The notes: generated by a model not told the origin, from the sequence alone. A stretch of DNA of 64,000 bases from an uncultured Acetobacteroides sp. (GCF_963678165.1 NZ_OY782755.1:2914001-2978000); one strand, 5' to 3'. Counted from the stretch's first letter, positions 28,638 through 37,719 are shown. Numbers and translations are program-made.

Positions 28638-29042
28638 CTACTGCGGCATTGTACTCTCATCCATATAGAAAACCTCCCACAGGTGTCCATCGCAATCCTG
28701 GAAGCTGCGGCCATACATAAAGTCGTATACCTGAGGTTCACGAGGCTCGATGCCACCTGCGCTCAGCACCTTTTCCATGAACTCATCCACCTCCTGCTTG
28801 CTGTTTATCTGAATTGAGAGAATCACCTCCGAGTGTGTTGCTGTATTACAAACCTCCTTAACCGTAAAGCCCTTGTAGAATTTTTCGACAAGCAGCATCA
28901 CAAAAATATTCTCACTGATAACCATGCATGTGGCATTCTCGTCGGTGAACTTAGGATTAAAAAAGAATCCAAGGTTGGTGAAAAACGCTATCGAGGCTTC
29001 CAAACTCTTTACAGGAAGATTCACAAAGATTTTCTTTTCCAT
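28638..29042 (-). CDS. VOC family (glyoxalase/bleomycin-resistance fold) protein
   Basis: A 134-residue protein from ATG 29042: MEKKIFVNLPVKSLEASIAFFTNLGF is the usual start of this group. It also has VMLLVEKFYKGF and a C-terminal YDFMYGRSFQDCDGHLWEVFYMD with the metal-ligand Glu. Proteins of this subgroup (PhnB/YaeR-like) are often lactoylglutathione-lyase-like without proven activity. The frame continues 10 codons upstream without similarity. Confidence 0.85.
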   Translation of the reverse strand: MEKKIFVNLPVKSLEASIAFFTNLGFFFNPKFTDENATCMVISENIFVMLLVEKFYKGFTVKEVCNTATHSEVILSIQINSKQEVDEFMEKVLSAGGIEPREPQVYDFMYGRSFQDCDGHLWEVFYMDESTMPQ

Positions 29043-29118
29043 AACCTGATGTTTTAGTTTGCTAGTAAACATTGCTGGTTAGGGTATGTTCATTCATCAA
29101 AAACACGTAGAAAAAATA

Positions 29119-29146
29119 AAAAGGACGAGCATCAACTCGTCCTTTT
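29119..29146. terminator. Terminator between tex and the VOC gene
   Basis: AAAAGGACGAG pairs with CTCGTCCTTTT with a 6-nt loop; runs of A and T on either side. Confidence 0.8.
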
Positions 29147-29191
29147 CATATAAGATCAGTGTAAATCTGTTTTATCTATGAAATCGGCGTT

Positions 29192-31330
29192 CTACAGCCC
29201 CTTCATCGAGAGTTGGATGCGCTTGCGGCTCTTATCCACCTCTACCACCTTCACCTTTACGTGCTGGTGCAGCTTCACCACGTCGAGCGGGTTGGCTACG
29301 TAGCGGTCGGCCAACTGCGAGATGTGCACCAGGCCATCCTGCTTTACGCCCACATCGACAAACGCGCCGAAGTTGGTGATGTTGGTTACGATGCCCGGCA
29401 GCACCATCCCCTCGCGGAGGTCGTCGATGGTGTGGATATCAGGGGCAAACTCGAACACCTTGGCGGCCGAGCGGGGGTCGCGCCCCGGCTTGGCGAGTTC
29501 CTGCATGATGTCGTTGAGCGTTGGAAGCCCCACCTTATCGTCGACGTACTTGCTCAGCTGGATGGACTTGCGCAGCTGCTCGTTTTCGAGCAGGTCCTTA
29601 ACCTTACAGCCTAAGTCCTTGGCGATCTTCTCCACCACGTAGTAGGCTTCGGGGTGAACGGCCGAGTTGTCGAGCGGATTCTTGGCGTTGTCGATGCGGA
29701 GGAAGCCGGCGCACTGCTCGAACGCCTTAGGCCCCAGCTTGGGCACCTTCTTCAGCTCGGCGCGGCTGGCGAATGGGCCATTTGCGGTACGGTAGTCCAC
29801 CACCCCCTGCGCCAGCTTTGGGCCAAGCCCCGACACGTAGGTGAGCAGGTGCTTGCTGGCAGTATTCACGTTTACGCCCACGCTATTCACGCAGCTCTCC
29901 ACCACCGTATCGAGCCCGTTCTTGAGCTTGGTTTGGTCGACATCGTGCTGGTACTGCCCAACGCCAATCGACTTTGGGTCGATCTTTACCAGTTCGGCCA
30001 GCGGGTCCATCAGCCGACGGCCAATGGATACGGCTCCACGAACGGTAACGTCGTACTCGGGGAACTCCTCGCGGGCAGCAGGCGATGCCGAGTAGATGGA
30101 TGCCCCATCTTCGCTCACCACGAACACCTGAATGTCGCGGGGGAAGCGGATGCGCTTCACGAAGGCCTCGGTCTCGCGGCTGGCGGTACCGTTACCGATG
30201 GCGATGGCCTCTATCTTGTACATCTCCACGAGCGTCTCCACCTTCTTCATGGCGGCTACGGTCTCGTTTTGGGGTTGATGTGGGTAGATGGCCTCGTTAT
30301 GTACTAGGTTACCCTGCTTGTCGAGGCACACCAGCTTGCAGCCCGTGCGGAAGCCGGGGTCGAGGGCCAGCACGTTCTTCTGCCCCAGCGGCGACGAGAG
30401 CAGCAGCTGGCGAAGGTTCTCGGCAAATACGCGTATGGCCTCCTCGTCGGCCTTCTCCTTCGAGATGCCCATGAATTCGGTTTCGATGGATGGCCCAAGG
30501 AGGCGCTTGTAGCTGTCGGCAACCGCATCGCGCACAATGTCGGCAGCGGGGGTACGGTTTACCACAAATATCTTTTCGAGGTCGGCAATGGCCACCTCGT
30601 CATCGTTTGGCCCTATGGTAATCTTAAGGAAACCCTCCTCCTGCCCGCGGCGCATGGCCATCAGGCGGTGCGAGGCGCAGCGCTTCAGCGGCTCCGAGAA
30701 GGCGAAGTAGTCGGAGTACTTGGCGCCCTCCTCCTCCTTGCCCTTGGCCACCTTCGACGAGATAACGGCATCGCGACCGTACACGCGGCGCATGGTGTTG
30801 CGGGCGCGGGTATCCTCGCTCACCCACTCGGCAATAATATCCTTTGCCCCTTCGATGGCCTCTTCGGACGATTCGACCTTATCGTTCAGGTATTTTAGCG
30901 CCAGCGACTCTACGTCGCCGGGGAATTGCTTGATTAAGGTTGATGCCAGCGGCTCCAGCCCCTTCTCCTTGGCGATGGTGGCACGCGTGCGGCGCTTCTG
31001 CTTGTAGGGCAGGTAAAGGTCTTCGAGCTCCGATAGAACGTAGCTGCTCACGATCTTCTTCTTCAGCTCATCGGTAAGCTTACCCTGCTCCTCTATCGAC
31101 TTAAGGATGGTTTCGCGGCGCTTCTCCACCTCGTCGAGCTTGCCATTTTGCTCAGCAATGCTGCCGATGGCCACCTCGTCGAGGGTGCCAGTGCGCTCCT
31201 TGCGGTATCGGCTTATAAAAGGAATGGTTGCCCCTTCGGCCAACAGCGCGAGGGTGTTCTCCACCTGCCACTTCTGCAATCCCAAAGCAGCAGTAATCAG
31301 GCTGACATGCTTTTCGTTAATATCTGACAT
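29192..31330 (-). CDS. tex: Tex family transcription accessory protein
   Basis: A 712-residue RNA-binding protein. The N-terminal helical part starts MSDINEKHVSLITAALG. The YqgF/RNase-H-like domain shows LALDPGFRTGCKLVCLD (about residue 325). Two helix-hairpin-helix motifs follow (SVGVNVNTASKHLLTYVSGLG, about 490-510). A C-terminal S1 domain has GIVTNITNFGAFVDVG...DGLVHISQL (about 640-690). Tex binds RNA polymerase and RNA and affects transcription. I chose ATG 31330; the longer TTG-started frame lacks similarity. Confidence 0.95.
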   Translation of the reverse strand: MSDINEKHVSLITAALGLQKWQVENTLALLAEGATIPFISRYRKERTGTLDEVAIGSIAEQNGKLDEVEKRRETILKSIEEQGKLTDELKKKIVSSYVLSELEDLYLPYKQKRRTRATIAKEKGLEPLASTLIKQFPGDVESLALKYLNDKVESSEEAIEGAKDIIAEWVSEDTRARNTMRRVYGRDAVISSKVAKGKEEEGAKYSDYFAFSEPLKRCASHRLMAMRRGQEEGFLKITIGPNDDEVAIADLEKIFVVNRTPAADIVRDAVADSYKRLLGPSIETEFMGISKEKADEEAIRVFAENLRQLLLSSPLGQKNVLALDPGFRTGCKLVCLDKQGNLVHNEAIYPHQPQNETVAAMKKVETLVEMYKIEAIAIGNGTASRETEAFVKRIRFPRDIQVFVVSEDGASIYSASPAAREEFPEYDVTVRGAVSIGRRLMDPLAELVKIDPKSIGVGQYQHDVDQTKLKNGLDTVVESCVNSVGVNVNTASKHLLTYVSGLGPKLAQGVVDYRTANGPFASRAELKKVPKLGPKAFEQCAGFLRIDNAKNPLDNSAVHPEAYYVVEKIAKDLGCKVKDLLENEQLRKSIQLSKYVDDKVGLPTLNDIMQELAKPGRDPRSAAKVFEFAPDIHTIDDLREGMVLPGIVTNITNFGAFVDVGVKQDGLVHISQLADRYVANPLDVVKLHQHVKVKVVEVDKSRKRIQLSMKGL

Positions 31331-31385
31331 TCGTTTTTCGTATTTGAACCCAAGTTTACCAAGATTTATCGAGATGGACAAGGAT

Positions 31386-31414
31386 TATAGACTTTAGACA
31401 TTAGATGCTAGATG
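31386..31414. repeat. TCTA-rich dispersed intergenic repeat at the dcu break
   Basis: On the minus strand it reads as TCTAGCATCTAATGTCTAAAGTCTA, the same kind of word string as beside pit. It lies exactly where the Dcu remnant loses its coding similarity. Confidence 0.5.
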
Positions 31415-31536
31415 TTAATCGAGAACCTTCCTGGTACAGCCAACCCCATTGTGCCCATAATCCCAAGGCCAATTCCACCCAAACGAGCACCAACAAAGAT
31501 TGCAGTAAGAACAACAACTAGCTCAATCCAAAACAT
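31408..31536 (-). pseudogene. Remnant of a C4-dicarboxylate transporter (DcuA/DcuB) N-terminus
   Basis: A 42-codon frame starts with ATG at 31536 and reads MFWIELVVVLTAIFVGARLG followed by GIGLGIMGTMGLAV. This is the first membrane segment of the anaerobic Dcu transporters. After about 34 codons the similarity stops, and the frame ends at a TAG inside a TCTA-rich intergenic repeat (31386-31414). Full Dcu proteins have about 430 residues, so over 90% is missing. It is a deletion remnant between tex and tRNA-Ser. Confidence 0.7.
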
Positions 31537-31692
31537 AACGATACTTTATTCGAATAATTTTGTCGCAAAAGATAAAACAACCACCCAAATAAGCCGCTCA
31601 ATATCTATTCGGTAGAAGAATATTCGCATTTTACCCCCATTTTTTTTGGCATTACCCTACCAGAATAGCCTCTTTTTACTACTTTTGTCGCC

Positions 31693-31779
31693 GGAGAGAT
31701 GCCAGAGTGGTCGAATGGGCCTGACTCGAAATCAGGTGTACTGCTTGCAGTACCGGGGGTTCGAATCCCTTTCTCTCCG
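31693..31779 (+). tRNA. tRNA-Ser (CGA)
   Basis: An 87-nt class II tRNA. The acceptor GGAGAGA pairs with TCTCTCC, and the anticodon stem CCTGA/TCAGG encloses the loop CTCGAAA, giving CGA. The long variable arm is TGTACTGCTTGCAGTACC. Its 3' part is the attachment site of the neighbouring island. Confidence 0.97.
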
Positions 31780-31780
31780 C
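31723..31780. repeat. Left attachment site (attL) of the island
   Basis: The 58 bp from the anticodon stem to the 3' end of tRNA-Ser are identical to 48418-48475. Such a duplication of a tRNA 3' part is left by tyrosine-recombinase integration. Confidence 0.92.
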
Positions 31781-31787
31781 AGATTAT

Positions 31788-31827
31788 CAAGCGCTTACAA
31801 AATCAACTGTAAGCGCTTGTTTTTTTA
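31788..31827 (+). terminator. Element-borne terminator of tRNA-Ser
   Basis: CAAGCGCTTACA pairs with TGTAAGCGCTTG and is followed by seven or more T residues. It lies just inside the element and replaces the displaced chromosomal terminator. Confidence 0.9.
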
Positions 31828-31829
31828 TG

Positions 31830-31848
31830 TTGCACACGTTTTGCACAC
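31830..31848 (+). repeat. Terminal 19-bp repeat, left copy (possible integrase arm site)
   Basis: TTGCACACGTTTTGCACAC occurs here and identically at 48271-48289 in the same orientation, near both element ends. Each copy contains two TTGCACAC half-units. Downstream of both is GGATGATAA. Confidence 0.65.
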
Positions 31849-32059
31849 GGCTTGAGGGAAAGAATGAAAACGGATGATAATTTATAAGCAGGGTTCCTCA
31901 AGATGGGTAGTATTCTTACTTGATTTAAGAAAGCCTGACATGTCTACTACTTAACTGAATAAAAAGAATTCATCAGCGGGTATTTGAGAATGCAGATTCA
32001 AGAAACTAGAGCTTCAGTAGAGACTTTAATAATCCCTTAATGCATACAGACAAAGGCTC

Positions 32060-33835
32060 TATGGGGCACTTGGAGAAATCGTTTCAGAAATCACCAACTT
32101 CTATACTCTTTATAAATATTCCACTTATGCTACTGGCTATAGCTCAATAAGGAACTTTGGAGAAATCGTTTCAGGAATCATCAGCTCCTAGGTATCCATT
32201 AAATATTCCATTTATACTACGGGCTATTGCTCAATAAGGAACTTTGGAGAAATCGTTTCAGGAATCATCAGCTCCTAGGTATCCATTAAATATTCCATTA
32301 ATGTTACTGGCTATAGCTCAATAAGGAACTTTGAAGAAATCGTTTCAGGAATCATCAGTTCCTAGGTGTCTTTTAAATATTCCATTTATGCTACGGGCTA
32401 TAGCACTATAAGGAACTTTGGAGAAATCGTTTCAGGGATCATCAGTTCCTAGGTGTCTTTTAAATATTCCATTAATGTTACTGGCTATAGCTCAATAAGG
32501 AACTTTGGAGAAATCGTTTCAGGAATCATCAGCTACCAGGTATCCCATTAAATATTCCATTAATGTTACTGGCTATAGCTCAATAAGGAACTTTGGAGAA
32601 ATCGTTTCAGGAATCATCAGCTCCTAGGTATCCATTAAATATTCCATTAATGTTACTGGCTATAGCTCAATAAGGAACTTTGAAGAAATCGTTTCAGGAA
32701 TCATCAGCTACCAGGTATCCCATTAAATATTCCATTAATGTTACTGGCTATAGCTCAATAAGGGACTTTGAAGAAATCGTTTCAGGAATCATCAGCTCCT
32801 AGGTGTCTTTTAAATATTCCATTTATACTACGGGCTATTGCTCAATAAGGAACTTTGAAGAAATCGTTTCAGGAATCATCAGCTCCTAGGTATCCATTAA
32901 ATATTCCATTAATGTTACTGGCTATAGCTCAATAAGGAACTTTGAAGAAATCGTTTCAGGAATCATCAGTTCCTAGGTGTCTTTTAAATATTCCATTTAT
33001 GCTACGGGCTATAGCACTATAAGGAACTTTGGAGAAATCGTTTCAGGAATCATCAGCTCCTAGGTATCCATTAAATATTCCATTAATGTTACTGGCTATA
33101 GCTCAATAAGGAACTTTGAAGAAATCGTTTCAGGAATCATCAGCTACCAGGTATCCCATTAAATATTCCATTAATGTTACTGGCTATAGCTCAATAAGGG
33201 ACTTTGAAGAAATCGTTTCAGGAATCATCAGCTCCTAGGTGTCTTTTAAATATTCCATTTATACTACGGGCTATTGCTCAATAAGGAACTTTGAAGAAGC
33301 CATTTCAGAAATCATCAGCTCCTCTACTCTTTATAAATATTCCATTAATGTTACTGGCTATAGCTCAATAAGGGACTTTGAAGAAATCGTTTCAGGAATC
33401 ATCAGCTCCTAGGTATCCATTAAATTTCCCATTAATGCTACTGCCTATTGCTCAATAAGGAACTTTGGAGAAGCCATTTCAGGAATCATCAGCTCCTAGG
33501 TGTCTTTTAAATATTCCATTAATGTTACTGGCTATAGCTCAATAAGGAACTTTGAAGAAATCGTTTCAGGAATCATCAGCTACCAGGTATCCCATTAAAT
33601 ATTCCATTTATGCTACGGGCTATAGCTCAATAAGGAACTTTGAAGAAATCGTTTCAGGAATCATCAGCTACCAGGTATCCCATTAAATATTCCATTTATG
33701 CTACGGGCTATAGCACTATAAGGATATTTGGAGAAATCATTTCAGGAATCATCAGCTCCTAGGTATCCATTAAATTTCCCATTAATGCTACTGCCTATTG
33801 CTCAATAAGGAACTTTGGAGAAGCCATTTCAGGAA
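32060..33835. repeat. Island array: 20 tandem 87/88-bp non-coding units
   Basis: The landmark GGCTAT (or GCCTAT) occurs at 32135, 32222, 32309, 32396, 32483, 32571, 32658, 32746, 32833, 32920, 33007, 33094, 33182, 33269, 33356, 33443, 33530, 33618, 33706 and 33793. Steps are 87 bp, or 88 bp where the unit carries CTACCAGGTATCCC instead of CTCCTAGGTATCC. The conserved part is GAAATCGTTTCAGGAATCATC. Variation sits in a few short blocks that are shuffled between units. Every reading frame has a stop in each unit, so it is not coding. Nothing else is seen between 31849 and 34059. Confidence 0.93.
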
Positions 33836-33924
33836 GTGGCAGCCTTAAGTATTGCTATGATTTCGCGACCCTTTCATGCGCTGTCTGGGATGAAGCGTTC
33901 TTCGAGGCTATAACGTTGCCCCAA

Positions 33925-33961
33925 AAAAGCATCGGGATTTGGCGAAAAGCCAAATCCCGAC
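33925..33961 (-). terminator. Terminator downstream of acidic-tail protein gene
   Basis: TCGGGATTTGGC pairs perfectly with GCCAAATCCCGA. On the minus strand a T-run follows. Confidence 0.8.
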
Positions 33962-34059
33962 ACAAGCTTCAGCATCGATAATTCTAGAGCATTTCGTGAG
34001 GTTGATATGACAGGGCCTACTTCGTCAGCTGTCAGGGAGCCATGTCTGCATCAACAGCT

Positions 34060-35352
34060 TTAATCCCAATCATCATCCCAATCATCATCATCAACCTCTT
34101 CCTCCTCTTCCTCCTCGTAGCTCGCCTTTCTTCTACCTCGGAAACCGAACAAATCATCATCATCGTCGTCATCGTCTGCTATTGGGCTATTTAGGTAATC
34201 GTAGAAGTCATCGTCGTCATCGTCATCTAGATTATACTGCTCCCTAGATTTGGAATGAAAGGAGCATCCTCTGTTGCTGGGATCCCAAGCTTCCTCCGTT
34301 TCCTCATACCTCAACCCATTGAACAATTGATCGCTTGAGGCTACATGGTTAGCTTGCTCCCTACCTTCCCATGACCTATTCCCATACCCCAAAGGCTCGT
34401 CATGGCTTACGCTTGAAGTACGCGTATCCTCCAACCCTGCCAGCATCTCGTCCGTGAACTCAAGGCTATCCCATTTGTGAGATGGAGCATCTTCAAAGAA
34501 GGGATCGGCCACAAAGCAACCATTCCTGTCCCGAATCCGTTTGGGCTTTTCTTGCTCCTCTTCTTCACCGTCATACCTGGCGGCCCAACTTGGCTGAAAG
34601 CTGTACCTCTTTTTGTCCCTACGATCCAGCAATAGGGTAAGACTAAAGCTATTGGGACTAACAAACTTGCTAAGCAGGAGCCTGCCGTCTGCTCTGTCCT
34701 TCCAGCTGAACTGTGCTATATCTATGCCTTGGCTATTGATAAGCTCATCCAGCGCGGCTTCATCGAACGTGCCATCGCTTAGCAGCACCATCCTAATTTT
34801 TGCTACGGTACTAGGATCCTCATTGGGGTGGAGCTTAAACCATGCAAGAACGGCATCAATTTTCTCCAAGGCAGCCTTGTTCTTGTAGTTAGTCAGGTTG
34901 AGCAACTTGACATTTGTTTTCCTCCGGTATTCAAGAAAGATGCTTTTCTTTCGCTTCTGCTTGACGACCTCGTAATCGTTATGGCCAACCTTCTCAATAA
35001 CACCCATGTCTCGCAGGTAGTTCATGGAGGTTAAGTCCATTCCCCAGCTGATGTCCTTCTTGAGTCTCCTAACAGCTACCTCAATCTGGCTGGATTCCAA
35101 AATGTTGAAATGCCGCTTGGCGCAAGAGTTGCATACCTCCAGCTCGTTGAGGGTGTGCTGGTTTACAAGAACCGTTATGTTTTTGACTTCCCTAGGGCTG
35201 CAGGGGCACATCTTGTGCTCTGAGGTATGGTAGCAACCTCCCATCCCCCATTCCTTCTTTGCTTGGTTCCATTCCTGAGACTTGCTTAGGCTAAGCACCT
35301 TTTTTTGAAGCATTGTGGAAGGGTTGTCTGCAGTTCTTTTGATTTCTGCCAT
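34060..35352 (-). CDS. Zinc-ribbon-like protein with very acidic tail
   Basis: A 430-residue protein I cannot assign. Near the N-terminus a His/Cys module (GCYHTSEHKMCPC...LVNQHTLNELEVCNSC, about residues 39-80) looks like a zinc ribbon. It resembles the module in the next gene (35528-36088). The middle (about 85-290) is mixed alpha/beta and basic. The tail (about 385-430) has runs of up to eight Asp and seven Glu encoded by GAT/GAC and GAA/GAG, with interspersed Trp. Such tails can mimic DNA or bind basic proteins, but no activity is shown. It is the last gene of a leftward set. Confidence 0.75.
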   Translation of the reverse strand: MAEIKRTADNPSTMLQKKVLSLSKSQEWNQAKKEWGMGGCYHTSEHKMCPCSPREVKNITVLVNQHTLNELEVCNSCAKRHFNILESSQIEVAVRRLKKDISWGMDLTSMNYLRDMGVIEKVGHNDYEVVKQKRKKSIFLEYRRKTNVKLLNLTNYKNKAALEKIDAVLAWFKLHPNEDPSTVAKIRMVLLSDGTFDEAALDELINSQGIDIAQFSWKDRADGRLLLSKFVSPNSFSLTLLLDRRDKKRYSFQPSWAARYDGEEEEQEKPKRIRDRNGCFVADPFFEDAPSHKWDSLEFTDEMLAGLEDTRTSSVSHDEPLGYGNRSWEGREQANHVASSDQLFNGLRYEETEEAWDPSNRGCSFHSKSREQYNLDDDDDDDFYDYLNSPIADDDDDDDDLFGFRGRRKASYEEEEEEEVDDDDWDDDWD

Positions 35353-35527
35353 TGTTTTTATGGTTTTTAATTCAACAAAATGTAAAAAGGCTTGGTTCGA
35401 CTAGGTAATGCAGCCCCCTGTTGGATACTGCATTACCATCCTCCTGTCGAATCCGATTAAAGGGAGGTGCCAAGGCTCCTGTAGGTTTTAAGGCTATGGA
35501 CAGCTTCTAGCTATCTTGTTGGGTTGG
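35353..35527. other. Gap between the two zinc-ribbon genes
   Basis: 175 bp with no frame or clear terminator; possibly a second leftward promoter region. Confidence 0.3.
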
Positions 35528-36088
35528 CTAGTGAAAGCATCTTCCGGGCGATTTTGGACTTGTCTTTTTAAAGATCGGAATAGTATCGATGCTACGGCCG
35601 CGTGGTACCCTGCTTCGAATGGTATTCAGAAATATGCGGTTTACAAGGCGTATTAAGCCGATCTGCTTTACCGTGCGCTCACGCTTCCACTCGTAACCAA
35701 TGCTGTGGTACTTCTCGAATAGCCCCTTATCTATGAGCTCTTCCTCAAGGCAGAAGCGTAAGGCGTCAACGTATAGAATGCTATCCAGCGAAAATTTGGC
35801 TTTCATAAATGAGTTGAGCAGCGCTAGGCCGCACAGGTGAGGGTATCGGGACATGCAGCAGCCTCCAGCCTCCAGCCTAGCCCCATTCGTTCGGTTGACA
35901 AGCATTACTGCTATGGTACGTGTTGTACATCCGCATATGCACGGCATCCCATCCTCATCGTGGTGAAATCCGTAAACCTTCCACTCTTCAATCGCAAGCT
36001 CGAGGGACTTGGATGAGCTGAGCTCAACTAGGTGCATAAGAAATTCGGTCTCCCACGCAATTCGAGTCTCTTTGTCAATTTTACTCAT
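35528..36088 (-). CDS. Zinc-ribbon-like island protein
   Basis: A 186-residue protein. It has an EWKVYGFHHDEDGMPCICGCTT start of a Cys module (about residues 36-57), then VMLVNRTNGARLEAGGCC (about 61-78). The layout EW..G.H...C.C...VN......CC is shared with the 34060-35352 protein, so the two are probably paralogous in this region. Family knowledge: modules with CxCG and a later VGxxC are common in phage and mobile-element proteins and likely bind zinc. The C-terminal half is helical and basic. The function is unknown. Confidence 0.7.
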   Translation of the reverse strand: MSKIDKETRIAWETEFLMHLVELSSSKSLELAIEEWKVYGFHHDEDGMPCICGCTTRTIAVMLVNRTNGARLEAGGCCMSRYPHLCGLALLNSFMKAKFSLDSILYVDALRFCLEEELIDKGLFEKYHSIGYEWKRERTVKQIGLIRLVNRIFLNTIRSRVPRGRSIDTIPIFKKTSPKSPGRCFH

Positions 36089-36099
36089 TTTTGTATTGT

Positions 36100-36426
36100 T
36101 TAGTTGTTTAATTTGTTGATACTGGATTGTCGTTGAGCCGATTTTACAATTAGGGTTACGGCCTCACCCTTGCCGCTAAACGGATCGGTCAGCTGGCCTT
36201 CGCACCAATCCTCTAGCTCGGGTATGCTGAATACCAGCCGCTCGCCAGCTTTTCGGAAGGGAATCTGCTTTTGGGCCGTCAGCTTGTAAAGCCTGGACTT
36301 GCTCATGGGGATGCCTCTCTCCCTGACGAAGCTGATGGCTTCGATGGAGTTCAAGGCAACCCTATCTTTTACCCAACCTTTCTGCGTGCTTTCGGAGCAT
36401 CGCGTTAAATCATTACTTTCGCACAT
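36100..36426 (-). CDS. Excisionase-like helix-turn-helix protein
   Basis: A 108-residue protein whose middle part (GIPMSKSRLYKLTAQKQIPFRKAGERLVFSIPELEDWCEGQ, about residues 38-79) is a MerR/Xis-type winged helix. Such proteins bend DNA at attachment sites or regulate transfer genes. It is encoded 11 bp upstream of the smaller zinc-ribbon gene in the same direction, and a short 40-bp gap separates it from the divergent GTG-started gene. The start could be an internal ATG. Confidence 0.8.
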   Translation of the reverse strand: MCESNDLTRCSESTQKGWVKDRVALNSIEAISFVRERGIPMSKSRLYKLTAQKQIPFRKAGERLVFSIPELEDWCEGQLTDPFSGKGEAVTLIVKSAQRQSSINKLNN

Positions 36427-36466
36427 AATTTTAGACCTTGTTTGTTAATCATGATGCAAATATGGG

Positions 36467-37225
36467 GTGGCAAGGCAGGCAAAGTCACGTAAGAAAAGCC
36501 CCTTGTATGACCCTTATTTGCCCTTTGATAAAAAACAGCATCATGCACTTATAAATCAACACTGTATGGGAAAGACAATTTCAGGAATTACTCAAAATAG
36601 CAAGGAACTAAAAAGCTTGTTGGAAGAAGTCTGCTCAAAAAATGGGTGGCTTGCTCCTGTTACTGGAAGCGATAGAAAGGACTTGGTTGCAAAAATACAG
36701 GAGCGCCTAATAGAGCTCTACCCTGATTTTAAAGTTCGCCCTTCAATTCAAGAGTCGACATTAAGCAGGCTCTTCTGTAACGAAAAGTATGCCCATTCTT
36801 TCGGTATGGCTGAAACGCTAAACCCGCTAGCAAGGATGGCTGATCATGAAAGTTGGGTTTACTACGTAGAAAAGAAGAAGAGAGAAACCCAGCACACGAG
36901 CTACCCTAATTTCAATGCCGTTAACCCTACCGAGGAAGAGACGTTCTATGCGGTTGACCTTTTTGATGATGCAGAAAGGCTTCCTGTTGGCTCCATCCTA
37001 AGGATGGGATGGTACCCGCATCGCTATGCAGACCTTGAGTATATGGGGGACTGTGAGTTTAAAGTTGTAAGATACGCAGGCGCCACTCCTGAAATGTTAG
37101 GTCGTGTGGTGACGGGACGATGGTTTGAGGTGGTGGATATTAAGCCGAACCCGAATCAACGGGATGCTAAGCAGGATATTGCAGCTGTTCTCGGTGATGC
37201 CGAATACGAGTTTCTTGGCTTGTAG
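36467..37225 (+). CDS. Hypothetical island protein
   Basis: A 252-residue protein with a GTG start; nearby ATG codons are all in other frames. The N-terminus is basic (MARQAKSRKKSPL). The middle (about 40-130) is helical and has a TLSRLFCNEKY phrase that looks like a DNA-recognition helix. The C-terminal part (about 165-252) is beta-rich with SILRMGWYPHRYADLEYMGDCEFKVV. I do not recognise the family. It is divergent from the excisionase-like gene with only 40 bp between, so the two probably share a regulatory region. Confidence 0.65.
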   Translation: MARQAKSRKKSPLYDPYLPFDKKQHHALINQHCMGKTISGITQNSKELKSLLEEVCSKNGWLAPVTGSDRKDLVAKIQERLIELYPDFKVRPSIQESTLSRLFCNEKYAHSFGMAETLNPLARMADHESWVYYVEKKKRETQHTSYPNFNAVNPTEEETFYAVDLFDDAERLPVGSILRMGWYPHRYADLEYMGDCEFKVVRYAGATPEMLGRVVTGRWFEVVDIKPNPNQRDAKQDIAAVLGDAEYEFLGL

Positions 37226-37265
37226 GCTGCTGATTAAAGCATATTCAAGAATAAATGAAATAGAA

Positions 37266-37306
37266 AAGTCCTATACTCCCCAAATTAATTGTTGGAGTAT
37301 AGGACT
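37266..37306 (-). terminator. Terminator downstream of the lipoprotein gene
   Basis: AGTCCTATACTCC pairs perfectly with GGAGTATAGGACT. The minus strand continues TTTTCTATTTC. It may also act on the rightward gene ending at 37225. Confidence 0.7.
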
Positions 37307-37329
37307 CAATTATTGGGGCAGTAATTATG

Positions 37330-37719
37330 CTACTTCATCATTTCTGTAGCTGCATTGGTCAGCTTCGTTTGAAGCTTAGCAAACCTGCTCATCTGCTCTG
37401 AGGTCAACGTTGTGCTTGCATTCTGCAGCTTTTCGCCAAGCTCGTTGGCCTTATCCATCATGGCTGGATATTCAGAAACTGCGGACATGTCACCCGTATT
37501 TGCCTTTTTCATCAACTTAATGTACTGGTCGATATACTCTTCATAGCTGTTGAGGACATCATCCCAATTTTCACTGCTCGCTGTTTCAGTAGTTGTTTCT
37601 TTTCCTGTCAATTCTGTAGTTGTGGTGGAATCGGTACTTCCTTTTGTTTCCTTACTTCCACATGATGTTGCCAAAAGCACTGCAGAAAATACCAATGCTA
37701 CGAACGTAATTTTTTTCAT
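37330..37719 (-). CDS. Small lipoprotein
   Basis: A 129-residue protein from ATG 37719. MKKITFVALVFSAVLLATSC has a lipobox (LATSC), so it is lipidated and exported. A Thr/Ser/Glu-rich linker (about 21-48) precedes a helical domain of about 80 residues (WDDVLNSYEEYIDQYIKLMKKA...). Bacteroidetes encode many such small helical lipoproteins of unknown role. The start 14 codons further upstream would bury the signal peptide and was rejected. Confidence 0.8.
   Translation of the reverse strand: MKKITFVALVFSAVLLATSCGSKETKGSTDSTTTTELTGKETTTETASSENWDDVLNSYEEYIDQYIKLMKKANTGDMSAVSEYPAMMDKANELGEKLQNASTTLTSEQMSRFAKLQTKLTNAATEMMK

Noticed and set aside
32060..33835. CRISPR array
   Set aside because: The whole 87-bp unit is repeated, without constant repeats separated by unique spacers, and no cas genes are present.
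32135..33835. Decayed repeat protein: one frame reads GYSSIRNFGEIVSGIISS then stops in each unit
   Set aside because: Every unit has the stop, units of 88 bp shift the frame, and there is no related intact gene.
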